Shown here one piece after another: positions 1-10,566 of a stretch of 64,000 nt of DNA; within the stretch, counting starts at the first letter, position 1, and each line of letters starts with the position of its first letter. The notes beneath the pieces are model-generated. The model saw only the letters and a list, made by a program, of their open reading frames with translations. It searched no databases and had not been told where the DNA came from. Source of the DNA: Phycomyces blakesleeanus NRRL 1555(-) (Eukaryota; Mucoromycota; Mucoromycetes; Mucorales; Phycomycetaceae); NCBI RefSeq assembly GCF_001638985.1, contig NW_017265139.1, positions 992,001 through 1,056,000 of the forward strand. The letters run 5' to 3'. A program made the translations under genes and the position numbers.

Positions 1-774
1 TAAAGACAATGGTAGCGCCAAGTATGAATGATGGAATCTAACTAAAACCGCCCTGTGGGTTCTGTTTGGAAACATATTCTTTTCTATCACACTGTTTCCG
101 TACGATCCCACTAACCGCTTTCTACTTCTACTTCTACTTCTCCTTCTTCTTAGTAAATGACCACTAAATGTCCGGAGGTTTATCTTTTCATCTTTTTAGA
201 TTTTTAAGTTTTTATTAATTTATCTTATTCCTTCACTATAATGTAATGTATTGTCATTGCGTACGACAGAAACAATAGACAGGAATACAAGTTTTTGTAT
301 TTCATATTTATAATGGCTTTATACAATTTGTACAAAATTTACAAAAGCTGCCTGTATTTTTGTGGTTGGCTAGTCTGGAGTAAAAAAAAATAGTAATTAA
401 ACAACAAACCCCTCTCATGTACAGATTATATTTAAGAATTAAATGGTGCTTTATTTATTGTCATGGATACCAGGCTAAAATAGAATGGAATATAAAAAAA
501 TGATAAGAATAATAATAAAAAAAATGAAATTAAAATTCGTTTTTCTGAATACAAGCTTTCCCTCATCTGTCAAGAATAAGGCCACCTTTTCACCCCCTCT
601 GTCCCCTACCCCCGCTCCCGCTCCCGCTCCTTAGTTTTCAGGTTTCAACCATAGGGATGGAACAGGCACGTACTGTCATGCAGATCTCGGGAAATCCAAG
701 CCACAAGAAATCTTAGCCGTGTTTACTCTCAGCTTACAACCACATTCAAAGAAAGATACTCCAATACTTGCACC
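1..774. other. AT-rich non-coding flank
   Basis: No convincing reading frame is seen. The stretch holds a short TAC/TTC-rich run near 118-150, A/T runs, and a C-rich patch near 590-630. The last 100 bases are the 5' flank of the methyltransferase gene that begins at 775. Confidence 0.5.
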
Positions 775-1929
775 ATGTCAGATACCGAACAGCCTGTGGT
801 GGATCAGGAAACCCCTGAAAAGGGAAAGCATCAACGCCAGCGCAAAACAGACACCAAGAAGAAGCCGGTATCAAAGAAAAAAGAAAAGGCTCAGCAGAGA
901 GAACACGAGCGACTCAAGGCAGCTACAGCGACATTCAACAGATTCTATGAAAATGAGTTTGGACCTGAGCGCTGGCCCGTATTACTCGAGGCAATGAAGA
1001 AACCTGTACGTCATTGCATGATGATGAACAAGTATGCACATCCCGAGGATGTACTTGCAAAACTTACGCCCTTGAAAGATGATCTCAGAAGTCTTGATTT
1101 CTTGTCAATTCCCTGTTATGCTTCTACCCTCCCACGATTCCCTCATCCATCCAAGGATCGTGCCAATATTACCGATTGCTACATTCTCGATGCTGGATCA
1201 GTGCTGGCCACCGAGGCATTGGACATTCAACCCCACGATCGTGTACTTGATCTGTGTGCTGCCCCGGGTGGAAAGTCACTCGCCATTCTCCAACGCTTGT
1301 CTGATTACGGAAACCTGACAGTAAATGAGATTTCACCCGATCGTCGTCGCCGTCTTCGCCAAGTTATGGATAATTATGTGCCACCCAAGGTTGCCCAAGA
1401 ACATGTGAATGTGTTGGGTAAAGATGGAACCAGATTTTACCATGATCCAGAACAGTATGACAAGGTACTTCTTGACGCACCTTGTTCATCCGAACGCCAT
1501 CTTTTACATGACGAAAAAGAGTTTGAGCAGTGGACACCTAAACGTACCATACAAAATGCCAAACGACAATTGTCATTACTCAAAGCCGCCTCTTATTCGG
1601 TCAATGTGGGTGGATATGTTGTTTATGGAACATGCTCAATCAGCTCTGCCGAGAATGACAAGGTTGTTGATCGTATGGTGCGAAAAGGAAAGGTACCTAT
1701 GGAAGTAGTACATATGAGCTGGCCCATGGGAGAAAAGACAGAGAATGGCTGGATCATTTTGCCTGACAGATCTGATGGTTGGGGACCTCTTTATTTCTCT
1801 CTTCTGAGAAGAACAGGTGTTTCTAAGGAAGGAGAATGGAACGATGATGAAGAAGAGGATGACGAAGAAGAGGAAGAGGAAGTAGAGGAGAAGAAGCCAA
1901 AGAAAAAAAGTTCAAAGAGTAAAAAATAA
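775..1929 (+). CDS. NSUN4/NSUN3-like RNA cytosine-C5 methyltransferase (NOL1/NOP2/Sun family)
   Basis: Single-exon gene of 384 residues starting in a good context (caccATGtc). The SAM-binding motif DLCAAPGGKS lies at about residues 159-168, motif IV DAPCSS at about 233 and motif VI GTCSISSAEND at about 285. The two cysteines in the last two motifs are the nucleophile and release residues of this family, which methylates carbon 5 of cytosine in RNA using S-adenosylmethionine. The sequence after motif IV (ERHLLHDE) resembles the animal mitochondrial rRNA enzyme NSUN4 and its relative NSUN3 more than NOP2 or Trm4. The N-terminal 50 residues are very basic and the C-terminal 30 are acidic then lysine-rich, which could serve a nuclear or nucleolar protein equally well, so the compartment is uncertain. 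The family assignment is firm; the exact RNA target is inferred. Confidence 0.88.
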   Translation: MSDTEQPVVDQETPEKGKHQRQRKTDTKKKPVSKKKEKAQQREHERLKAATATFNRFYENEFGPERWPVLLEAMKKPVRHCMMMNKYAHPEDVLAKLTPLKDDLRSLDFLSIPCYASTLPRFPHPSKDRANITDCYILDAGSVLATEALDIQPHDRVLDLCAAPGGKSLAILQRLSDYGNLTVNEISPDRRRRLRQVMDNYVPPKVAQEHVNVLGKDGTRFYHDPEQYDKVLLDAPCSSERHLLHDEKEFEQWTPKRTIQNAKRQLSLLKAASYSVNVGGYVVYGTCSISSAENDKVVDRMVRKGKVPMEVVHMSWPMGEKTENGWIILPDRSDGWGPLYFSLLRRTGVSKEGEWNDDEEEDDEEEEEEVEEKKPKKKSSKSKK

Positions 1930-2634
1930 AAAAATAAAATAAAAAAATAAAAAATAGCCATTATATTATATTCAAAACAATCTACATATGCGTCTTTCTA
2001 GCTATCGTGTTATTATGTGATAAAAACTCTTATTATTCCAACCAAGAGGGTGAAACTGTTTACTGCAAGAATATTATCCACTTTCCTTTATGATTAATAT
2101 GTCTATCTCTGTGTCCCCAACTTAGATCTTTGACTTTGACCTTATCTATCAGGTAAAACAATAAGCGTCTGGCCCGCATTTGTTTTTTCTTCTTTTCTTC
2201 TTCATGTTTTCTGCAATACCCCCCATCTTCTCCCTTTCTTACTTTCTGTACACCCCTTTGGATTTGTTTTTTTTTTTATAAAAAAAAAAGCTAAAACCAA
2301 GTTATCCCAATCGTATTTTGAAATATAAAGTTTTATCGAAGACATCTTAGTTGACAATAACCTCCTTGCAAATAATAGTTGCGTTATTTTAACAATGCTA
2401 AGCATGTTATTGGCCGATATACTTGCATTTGACAGTTTGAAGGCGTAAAAATCTCCCTCTGATTTTTCCTTTATTTCCGCAATCAAAGTCCAATTTTAGG
2501 CTTGTGTGACTTGTATTATCCAGAACGTTCGCGCTCCTTCCATGCTTTTTCGTGCCCTTTTTATACCCCCCCCCCCCCCTCCCCCCGATTCTCGCACTCT
2601 TCTTCCCTATTTTAACAAAAAATAAAATAAAACC
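1930..2634. other. intergenic region with C-homopolymer before Hikeshi
   Basis: About 700 bases between two plus-strand genes. No plausible coding exon is seen. A pyrimidine-rich tract with an uninterrupted run of about 14 C followed by CCCCCC lies at about 2566-2587, just upstream of the Hikeshi start; it may be promoter sequence and is a likely site of sequencing length error. A TATA-like TTTATA precedes it. Confidence 0.5.
2523..2530 (+). promoter_or_regulatory. possible heat-shock element (GAA-N2-TTC) upstream of Hikeshi
   Basis: The palindrome GAACGTTC is an inverted pair of nGAAn units, the core of a heat-shock factor site, about 105 bases before the Hikeshi ATG. A further TTC occurs a few bases on, but the spacing is not a perfect three-unit element. 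Only two units match, so chance occurrence is possible. The association is attractive because Hikeshi acts in heat stress. Confidence 0.3.
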
Positions 2635-3370
2635 ATGTTCGGGTGTATTGCCGCTGGGCGCCTTGTATGTATCACTTCTTTTATACTTATAATTGTATCA
2701 AGCCAAGGCTAACTATATCCTCTAGGTCCAAACCAATCTTCAGCAAGTCGACGTCAACAAATACGTTTTCGAACTCTCGGATGCTCACACAATCAATCAT
2801 ATCGTCGTATTTCTTCTTGGCTCAATACCATTTGAAGCGGGCTATGCAGCTACTGTCCATCTTCAATGGCCAAATACAGACTGGCAGTTACTGGGCATGT
2901 AAGTCAAGATAAACTAAAGCACAACTTGTAAATATATACAATATACTCACTTCCATCCTGTATATAGGTTATCAAACGATAAACCGAGCGCAATATTCCG
3001 TATCAGAAAGAACGATCTTTCTTTGAACCAGCCACCATCATCTGCTACGCTTGGAATTTCCATCGAGCCTATAGAAGTGGTTCAGCAACAGGTGGCCAAT
3101 CTCACTCTCCAGCCTCGACAACAACAACTTGTAAGACCTGGGGCCAACCTTACCCAGGCCGGTACACTTTCACAGCGCATTTTAGAAAATCTCTACAACT
3201 ACGTAACATCATTTGCGGTCCAAGAGGTTCCGTTTCAACCAGGTGGAATGGTAGTGGGTCAAGTGGTGGAACAAGGCTTTATTCCATTGAAGGTCTTTCA
3301 GACATGGTTTGAGAACCTTGGTCGCAAATTAACCAATAACCCAGATTATCTGTCTGACAAAAATGTATAA
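2635..3370 (+). CDS. Hikeshi/OPI10 homologue, nuclear import carrier for Hsp70
   Basis: Three exons at 2635-2664, 2726-2898 and 2968-3370 give 201 residues, close to the usual length of about 197. Exon 1 encodes the diagnostic N-terminus MFGCIAAGRLV; exon 2 continues with VQT, FELSDAHTINHIVVFLLGSIPF and WQLLG; exon 3 supplies NDKPSAIFRI and the C-terminal block ILENLYNYVTSFA and WFENLGRKL. Introns are 61 and 69 nt with GTATGT and GTAAGT donors, and both junctions rebuild family motifs. Hikeshi carries ATP-bound Hsp70 through nuclear pores during heat stress; the FG/hydrophobic-loop N-terminal domain contacts nucleoporins. Nothing is missing. The promoter has a polyC tract and a candidate heat-shock element. 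Confidence 0.93.
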
Positions 3371-3414
3371 ATTATATCACCACAAGTCAAGTCAAGACGA
3401 AACAAACTGTATAT

Positions 3415-3438
3415 ACTTATACTTATACTTATACACGC

Positions 3439-3470
<32 letters not shown>

Positions 3471-3560
3471 GTACACGCACACGCACACGCACATTTATAT
3501 ATATATATATTTATATTATCATAATTATTTATTAAAGAAAGAAAGAAAGAAAAAAGGGGA
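3415..3560. repeat. compound microsatellite
   Basis: TACTTA repeats followed by (CA)n with interspersed CG, then (TA)n, then (GAAA)n and GGGAAAA repeats. It separates the convergent ends of Hikeshi and the M28 peptidase gene. Confidence 0.85.
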
Positions 3561-3636
3561 AAAGGGGAAAAGGGAAGAACAATATCCGTAAATTTTAAAT
3601 TGACTGAAGATGGGTCCTTTCGAGAGATCTGATATT

Positions 3637-5386
3637 TTAGTCAGAACGGGAATGAGATAACTCAACAGCAAATCCAACAGCGACCTTTGAGAACTCCTTC
3701 ATGTGGTCAAAGGAAAGCTTGTCGATGGTATCACCAGTGGTGTGGATATAGTGGTTAGAGTCATCAAATGCGGTTTCAATTTGGAAAGCAGAAGGGAAAC
3801 CAATCTTGCGCCAGGAAGCATGATCTTAAAGAAGAAAATAAATGAAACACAATGAACTTTGCTTCTTTTTTTTTGTTGTTTTGTTTCATTGTACTATATA
3901 TATATATATATCTTGTACAATAAATGCTTACCACTGCAAGCATATCCGCATTCGGTAAGAACGTAAGGAATATCAGCATACTCGTCCACAGTAGCCTTGA
4001 GGAAGTCAGTGAGCTATATATATATAAAAGTATATTTAGTAAATAACATCAATTTGAGCCAATATGAGGCCATTCTCACACATCTTATTAAACACCAACC
4101 TTCTCGTCCACATGGTCAGTGACAATGCCAATAACTTCTCCGTTGGCACCAATGTAGCCAGTCATATCAGTCTGGAGCATACCAACTACGCGCTTGCCAT
4201 CTTTTTCATAAGCGCGCGATACATCCTGACTTCCCAAAAGGCCAGCTTCTTCAGCACTGTACCAATGGAACTCGACTGGTCTCTCGGGCTTGAAACCATT
4301 CTGGGACAAGCTGCGGAAAGCCTCAAAGATAGAAGTGCTACCACTGCCATCGTCCTTTTTAAAATAAATATACAAGTAATAAAATAAAATACATGAGCAT
4401 ATTGTAACTTGGTATATCTTGTACAGAGAATGTTAGTTAAACGATGTCTGCCTTACATCAGCACCGGGGGAACGGCCAAAGGATGGGAGCCACATGTTGA
4501 CTGAGTCTTGATGAGCACCAACAATGACTAATTCATCCTTAAGGTCTTCATTGCTGCCTTCAAAACGAGCAATGATAGAGAATTGATCCCACTATGGAAT
4601 AAAACGCCGTATTTAGTATTTAGTTATCTTTTTTACTGACAACATCTCCTCTCCTCCTCCTCCCTCTCCCCGCTCCAGATGTGTGGGTTACCTTGTGCTT
4701 AAACTCCTTCACAGTCACATGACTAGCGCCGGCTGAAACTTCCTTCAGTTGACTGAGCAACCAACGGCACGACTCTGCACCAGTCTTTGACTTATAGTAA
4801 CGAGTATTAAAGCTAGTGAACTTTTGCAAGAACTCCTTCATAGGTGCAACAGTCAGATTGCCAATATACGGAGCAGCTTCGTCCGAGTACCTGGTGATTT
4901 CAGGAATGTCTGAGTGCAAAAAAGGACAATAGATAAGATATGTGCTACTTTGTATACTTTGTATGATGTGATGAATTTTTTTTGGTACAAGCATCGAATT
5001 AAAAACAAAAGGCTACTAACATGGTTGCCAGTTATCAAGGGAGCTAACTAGGGCTTCAGGGTAGTCAGTGATGTCCATATAACGGACACCTGCTCGGAGC
5101 AACGCTTCCTTATCGGATTCTGTCATCCAGCGAGCAGGAGTATCATCTCTGTTGACAAAGATATCATCTCATAAAAGTCAGATTATATTTCTTGAATGTT
5201 AAATACATTCACACAAAAAAAAAGACAAGTCGCTTAGCAATGTATGTACCCGTATTGTACAAGACGCATCTCAGGTTGTTCACCACTGGAGAACAGTCTA
5301 AGCTGGTCCCCGTTGGCGATCGGGCCTGCTTGAACGAGTACACTGCATGCAGCGAGAGACAAGAGAATATTGCTGAGAGAACGCAT
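3637..5386 (-). CDS. secreted M28-family zinc aminopeptidase (leucine aminopeptidase-like)
   Basis: Seven exons read from 5386 down to 3637. The N-terminus [20 protein letters not shown] is a clear signal peptide. The catalytic domain shows the M28 zinc ligands in order: His in GAHQDS, bridging Asp in DDGSGS, Glu pair in EEAGLLG, Asp in QTDMTG, and the last His in [10 protein letters not shown] near the C-terminus. The layout matches secreted fungal leucine aminopeptidases, which remove N-terminal residues from extracellular peptides. Exon junctions restore motifs, for example GAD|DDGSGS and VDEK|LTDF. Introns are about 55-120 nt. The protein of roughly 390 residues appears complete, including the propeptide-like stretch of about 80 residues after the signal. 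Substrate preference cannot be read from sequence. The gene starts about 130 bases downstream of the PalA gene end on the same strand. Confidence 0.9.
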
Positions 5387-5518
5387 GGATATTTAGGGTG
5401 GCTGATAAGGATATGATTTGGTTTATGGTAGAGAGAGAGAAAGAGAAATCAAGAGAGAAGAAGAAGAAGAAGCTTATATGCTTTATGCTGTGATGTGGAT
5501 GTGTTAAGAGATGATGTA

Positions 5519-8230
5519 CTACGTCATTTTCACCGTCTCTTTGGTGCGTCCCTGGATTAAAAGAGAGCAGCGTGAGAATGGAAAGAGACTGTCTGCCGGA
5601 GAGGCACCTGACCTTGCTAGTTCGGATGCTTCCATGCGCCTGGCAAAGGCATAATCTGTACAGCTATCTCTGAATTTTGACAGGGTATCGGTATATTGAG
5701 AGTAAAACTTGATGGATAGGAATACAAAATGCCTTGTTAGAGCAATTATTCTTTAAGTCGACTAATTTGCATTTTACCTTGATGCCTTCAACAAGATTTG
5801 TTCGGATTTCTTTAAATTTAAGGAACGCTTGCTCAAGATTCTTGACAGTCTTCTCGCGTTTGACAGCAAGATGACTTCCTTGAGCAACAAGCGAAAATTG
5901 CTCATAAAGATCACGAAGATGGGTAAGATTCTCAGCGTGGTCTTTGACACACATCTGGAGTTTGGTATTCAAAGGAGCGTATTTGGCAAGTTGGGCTTCA
6001 AATACATCTCCAAACTGTTCGGGCTCCATCTTAATAATGGGCGATCCACCGGTTAAAGCATCTGCCTTGACCAACAATGGCTCTGATATGTCATCCGAAG
6101 CCGAAAGGGTCTCAGCGTCCTGAGATATTTTGTTGTGTTCGTGTTTGGCAGTCTGGATTTTTTCTACTGCGTCTCTTAGTTGATTGACCAGAACCTCAAG
6201 TTGGGGGTAATGAGGATCGTCTTTTGTGAACGGAAGGTTGGCTTTGATCTCTGAAACTGGTCTTGACAATAACTCGATTGCTTTACCCCAGTTGGTAACC
6301 TTTGCTCGTACAATACGGTCTGCCTTTTGGGCAGCTTGAATGGTATCATGGAACCGAGCTCCCTGAGACAAAAGGGGGCCTGTGAGAGATTTTGAAGACG
6401 GGCGAGCCCAAAGTGATCCATACTGACGTTGTAAAATTTCATCTTGCTCATTTTCGTCTTCGAGTACATTGAAGCCTTCTTCTATAAAGTCGACGTTCTT
6501 TTTTGAAAGCTCCTGGATCTTCTCAAGCATGTCCTTAAGGGACTGTATACCGCCTTCATGCTGGACCTCCTCTGCACAAGACATCAGATTGACTGGAAGA
6601 ATAGTTACATCCATGACATCCATAGAAAACGGTAGATTGAATTCCTCCATCAATTGTGTTGCCTCTTCTGAGAGCTTTGCACAAGATGCTGTGATTTCAG
6701 CGACAGCTTGGTCTTTCTTGTCTTTGTACATACTGGCTGCTTGATGTACTGCAAAAGGTACGAGGGCTTGGAATAGGGGACGACGGATCTCTACTTCAGG
6801 ATGTTTTTTCCAGTATGCTGGTTCTAGGAGGTCAGGTGGGATTATTGGTTTTACCATATCTGAGCGTAGGATAGGTGACAATTGTGCTTCTTCAGGAACA
6901 GTTTCAACATAAACAATATCGTTATCTTTTTCAGCTCTGATGAGATCATGCTCGATAACCTCCTCCAATTGGCGAACTTCGTTTACAAAGCCAGCATGCA
7001 TGACACCGTGCTGGATAAGCTGGAAGCTTGATATAATAAGATCCAAGGCACATCTATTGGCTTTTTCTGCTACTCGTAGGCGGCCGATTTCCTCTCCGTA
7101 TCTGCCTTGTGAGATACATTCATTTGCTTTGTGGTATTGAGCAACCGCAACAAAATAGGAGGCCTTTATGCGCGTGTATGTTTGCCAGTCTTCAGGAATA
7201 CAAGAGGGCATTTCGCGCAGTACGCTCTCATAAAAGTCGGCAACCTTGATGGCTAGGCGTGCGATGGTTCCATGTTTGAGGTGTTCCATTACGGCTTTTT
7301 GCCAAACACACTCTTGGGCTTGGGCTAACATCAGATGAATTAATGTACCCAGCACTGCCGGTGACACATCGCACATGGGAACTACCCGCATGTCAGGCAC
7401 AATTTCACGCTGAATATATTTGAAACAGCCAGCTGCTTGCTAATAAACATAAATCACAATAAGTTTTGGCTAGAAATGGGATAGCCAAAAACAACAACAA
7501 ATAATAATAAACGGGAAAAAAGGAAAGTTGATCTTGATTTTGATTTTGATTTTGATTAGACTTAAGAGGTGGTAATTTACCTGGAAATAGCTACAAGCTT
7601 TGCGGATACTGTCGGATGAAAGTCGCTGCTCTGTGCAGCCAAGTTGGCTGTAAACAGCACCGATCGAGAATAGAATGCAGGACTTTTCAAAAAAGAGATT
7701 TGGGTGTACGACGGGTGGCTGGGTTGGTTGGAAGGCGGTCAACCATGCAAACTCCAACCCGATCTATGATAGATTTAATATAAGTTTTGGTGTCAAGCAA
7801 ACAACTTGTATTTTATTTTTATTTTTTTGGTTTAATATATATAGCATACGTTGAGTGGAAAACGTGAGCAGACAAAGGTGAGTTGAGAATAATATCTACA
7901 AAATCATATAATAATAATAATATTAGATACATGCATGCATATAAATAAATAAATAAATAAATATAGGGCTTTAACTCAAGTGTTTCATGCAATATGTACT
8001 TACGTGAAGAGGGTTTCGAGAGAAGGAGAGGTGATTGCTTGTTGGCGCAAGTTATCGAGTGCTTGAGCGTCAGCGCTATAGAGGTTTCCATCTTCGTCAT
8101 AAGCAGAGTTAATGTATTTGACGAGGGCAGGTGTCCATTGGATGGGAAAAGTAGATCGACGGGGAATTGCAAGTAATGCAGGCATATCTGCTGCACTTTG
8201 AGGTTGTGGTAGGGTTGGTGATTTCGACAT
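5519..8230 (-). CDS. PalA/Rim20 (ALIX family) BRO1-domain scaffold of ambient-pH signalling
   Basis: Five exons (8004-8230, 7850-7895, 7581-7763, 5778-7439, 5519-5707) sum to 2307 bases, 768 residues, with every junction in frame. The N-terminal half is a BRO1 domain (for example YYSQLTFVCSRFP, GLEFAWLTAF, FEKSCILFSIGAVYSQL) and the second half an ALIX-type V domain, ending in FYSQYTDTLSKFRDSC with the ARR motif. It lacks the long proline-rich tail of ALIX, as expected of PalA/Rim20, which binds YPxL motifs of the PacC/Rim101 factor and ESCRT-III to allow PacC processing at alkaline pH. Bro1/Vps31 is the alternative, but the short tail favours PalA. A possible extra intron near the end would give a slightly shorter C-terminus stopping at 5530. 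Function is inferred from family membership. Confidence 0.85.
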
Positions 8231-8469
8231 TGTCGGCGGGCTAGGTGCCTCTGGTCTAGATAGAACAGAGCGAAGAAGGGTATATGGAAACAGCTTGAAT
8301 ATGAAAGAGAGAGAGAAGGGAGGGGAGGACAATGGCCGGAGTTTGGGCAACACGAACACAAGGGGATACAAGCATCGAGTAAAAGCGTGTGAGAATCACA
8401 GCTAAAATAACCAAAAATAATAGTAGTAGTAATAATAATAAAAAAAAGGAAACGGATGATGACGCTCTG

Positions 8470-8560
8470 TCTCCCTTGTGTGTGTGTGTGGATGTGTGCG
8501 TGGGCTTGTGGGCATGTGTGTGCATGTGTGCATGTATGTATGTATGTATGGCTGTGAGTT
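8470..8560. repeat. TG/TGTATG-rich microsatellite
   Basis: (TG)n interrupted by GA, GC and CA, ending in (TATG)n. It lies in the upstream region of the PalA gene. Confidence 0.8.
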
Positions 8561-8675
8561 TTTGTATAATTATTATTGCTGTCCGTTTTGCTGTTACTTA
8601 GTTTTGTGTGTTTATTTATTCATCAACAGTAGAGAGAAAGAAAGATAGAAAGAGGAAACATAAAAAAAAGAAGAG

Positions 8676-10566
8676 TTATAGTAACTGCTGGTTATGGTTC
8701 ACCATCTGAGACACTGTTGCAACCATCTCATCATCAACCTCATTAGGTTGGGTTCCTTTGGACCGTACACTAGCCATATAATACTGCATTTCCTTGGCAT
8801 AGCGAGCTTTGTCTGCCGTTGCCTTTTCCAGAAAGGGCAGACGACATTCAGCTGTCATTGCACGCCAATTGGCACCAATAATCTTGCTAATGGGTCCAAT
8901 GGTAGACCCTGGCAGAGTAGCTGCCACATGGCCACGTACGGTTGCAGCATAAAACAAGAATCCTGACATGGGATGCTTGGGACCACTGGGATGACAGTCT
9001 TGTTTCTTCTTTCTTCCGCGCGGATCCCGTCCATTCTTGAGCTTAGGCTTCTTTTGCTTTGATACTTTTGCTGTATTTGTTTCACAAATACCATTGGAAT
9101 CAGTAGTCTTTCCTCCTTTGAATCGTCTAGAGTCTGCCAACTCTGCTTTGGATCGACGCGTGTAGATGAAATCAGGGTGCTCTCTTTGATGATCTTCTTT
9201 TAACATTCGTGCTTCTTCAATGTATCGATCTCTTTCAGACTAGAGAATATAAAGAGGGGTTTTTTTTTTGAATACATGTGTTAGTAACATGTGTTGCACT
9301 TCTAGTATCAGATTGGATAATAATAATGACGATAATAATAGAATAAAGAAAAAGGAATAAAAAAGAAAGATAAAACGAGAAAAAAACGCGCAAAAAATAG
9401 AGGTGATAGATAAATGAGTAGACTTACTATACTCCTTCAAATGATAAAGGAGAAAGGGAAGGAATAATGAATGAATGAATGTATAAAAGAAATAAGAAAA
9501 AGAAGAAAGAAAAGTAGGAAAAGGAAAAGAAGGGGGGGTTGTTATTTACTTGTTCCAAGACTTTCCACCGGTCTCCAATCTCTTTGCTGATTTCAGCCAC
9601 TGTCCTCTTTGGAGATTCTTCCAAAAGACGATGTCGCATGGCACGATTGAAAAGCAAATAGGCATTTGGGGGGCGTTTGAGACGTTTCTGGGAAGATGAT
9701 AGCTGTGCGATAGAGCCAAGAGCATCTACTTGCTCGTTTCCTCGTTGGGGATGCATGGTAAGATTGCATTGATCCTGATGAGTTGGTTGATAGAGAGTAC
9801 TGTTGCTGTTCAGCGAGAGTGTGGGACTATAGGAGATTGGGAATGAAGGAGACGTGGCAACCTGCGTTTGGGAATGCATGTGCTTCATGAGCAAGAAGGA
9901 GGGGTAAGTTAAGAAGGGTTGGTGGTTGGTAGAACCCATGGCTTCCTCTTGCTCCTCTTGTTCGGCTACTCTAATGGCCTCTGGTGGTACCAAGTGTGTC
10001 AGGGCAGGTGAATCTGCACGCACTATTTGCTGGTAAGACTGTTTAGGCGGGGCATGCGGCAGGGGGGTTTCGAGGATGATGGCTTCACAGCCAAATGTCT
10101 AAAGTTTTTTTTTAAAAAAATAAATAAAATAAATAAAGTAAATATAATATAATAAGTATAATAAGTTCAATATATGTGTGTATGTAGTTAGTTATGACTG
10201 AACTTACTTCTGGCCATTCTTTTGGGGTAACAGCAGACATACAGGGGGATGGGGTGGATTGAGATGCCATGATTGGTGGGAGGTAATGATGGTCTAGATC
10301 CGCCATAGGACTGGCATGGTATTCGTCTGAAGTTGGTCGGCCTTTGGGCCCACCGCTCTGACTCCAGGCCTATATTTATTTAAATAAAGAAAAGATTGGT
10401 ATGGCGTGGTTGGCAAATAACAAACCATTTTGGAGGGTATATTTACAAACAGGCTTGTAGTGTCTACTGTATGAACAGGCTCAGGCACTAAAAACTGCCC
10501 AAAGACTGACTGAAAAGGAGGATGAATGCGAGGAAATGGACAGGGCAGTGACTGTCGTTGAGCCAT
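8676..10566 (-). CDS. tandem HMG-box DNA-binding protein
   Basis: Four exons (10426-10566, 10208-10369, 9550-10098, 8676-9239) total 1416 bases, 471 residues, all in frame. The first HMG box (about residues 250-330) begins KRLKRPPNAYLLFNRAMRH and is split by an intron exactly inside WKVLEQ|SERDRYIEEARML; its RPPNAYLLF and EHPDFIYTRRSK segments resemble sequence-specific MATA/SOX-type boxes. A basic linker (KQKKPKLKNGRDPRGRKKK) leads to a second, more divergent box (about residues 372-440) starting GPKHPMSGFLFYAATVR and resembling HMGB/NHP6-type boxes. The N-terminal 230 residues are low-complexity and rich in Pro, Ser and Gln, as in activation regions. Likely a nuclear transcription regulator; the target genes are unknown. 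It is not the single-box SexM/SexP mating factor type. Confidence 0.82.

Noticed and set aside
4064..4387. Plus-strand open frame over the M28 peptidase
   Set aside because: It is antisense to the catalytic exon carrying the zinc ligands.
7819..8361. Long minus-strand frames overlapping the first exons of PalA
   Set aside because: They are alternate frames or intron readthrough of the PalA gene; the spliced model restores the BRO1 domain.
9427..9441. Possible mini-exon in the HMG-box gene
   Set aside because: Joining the flanking exons directly gives an uninterrupted HMG box; inserting extra residues would break the conserved helix.
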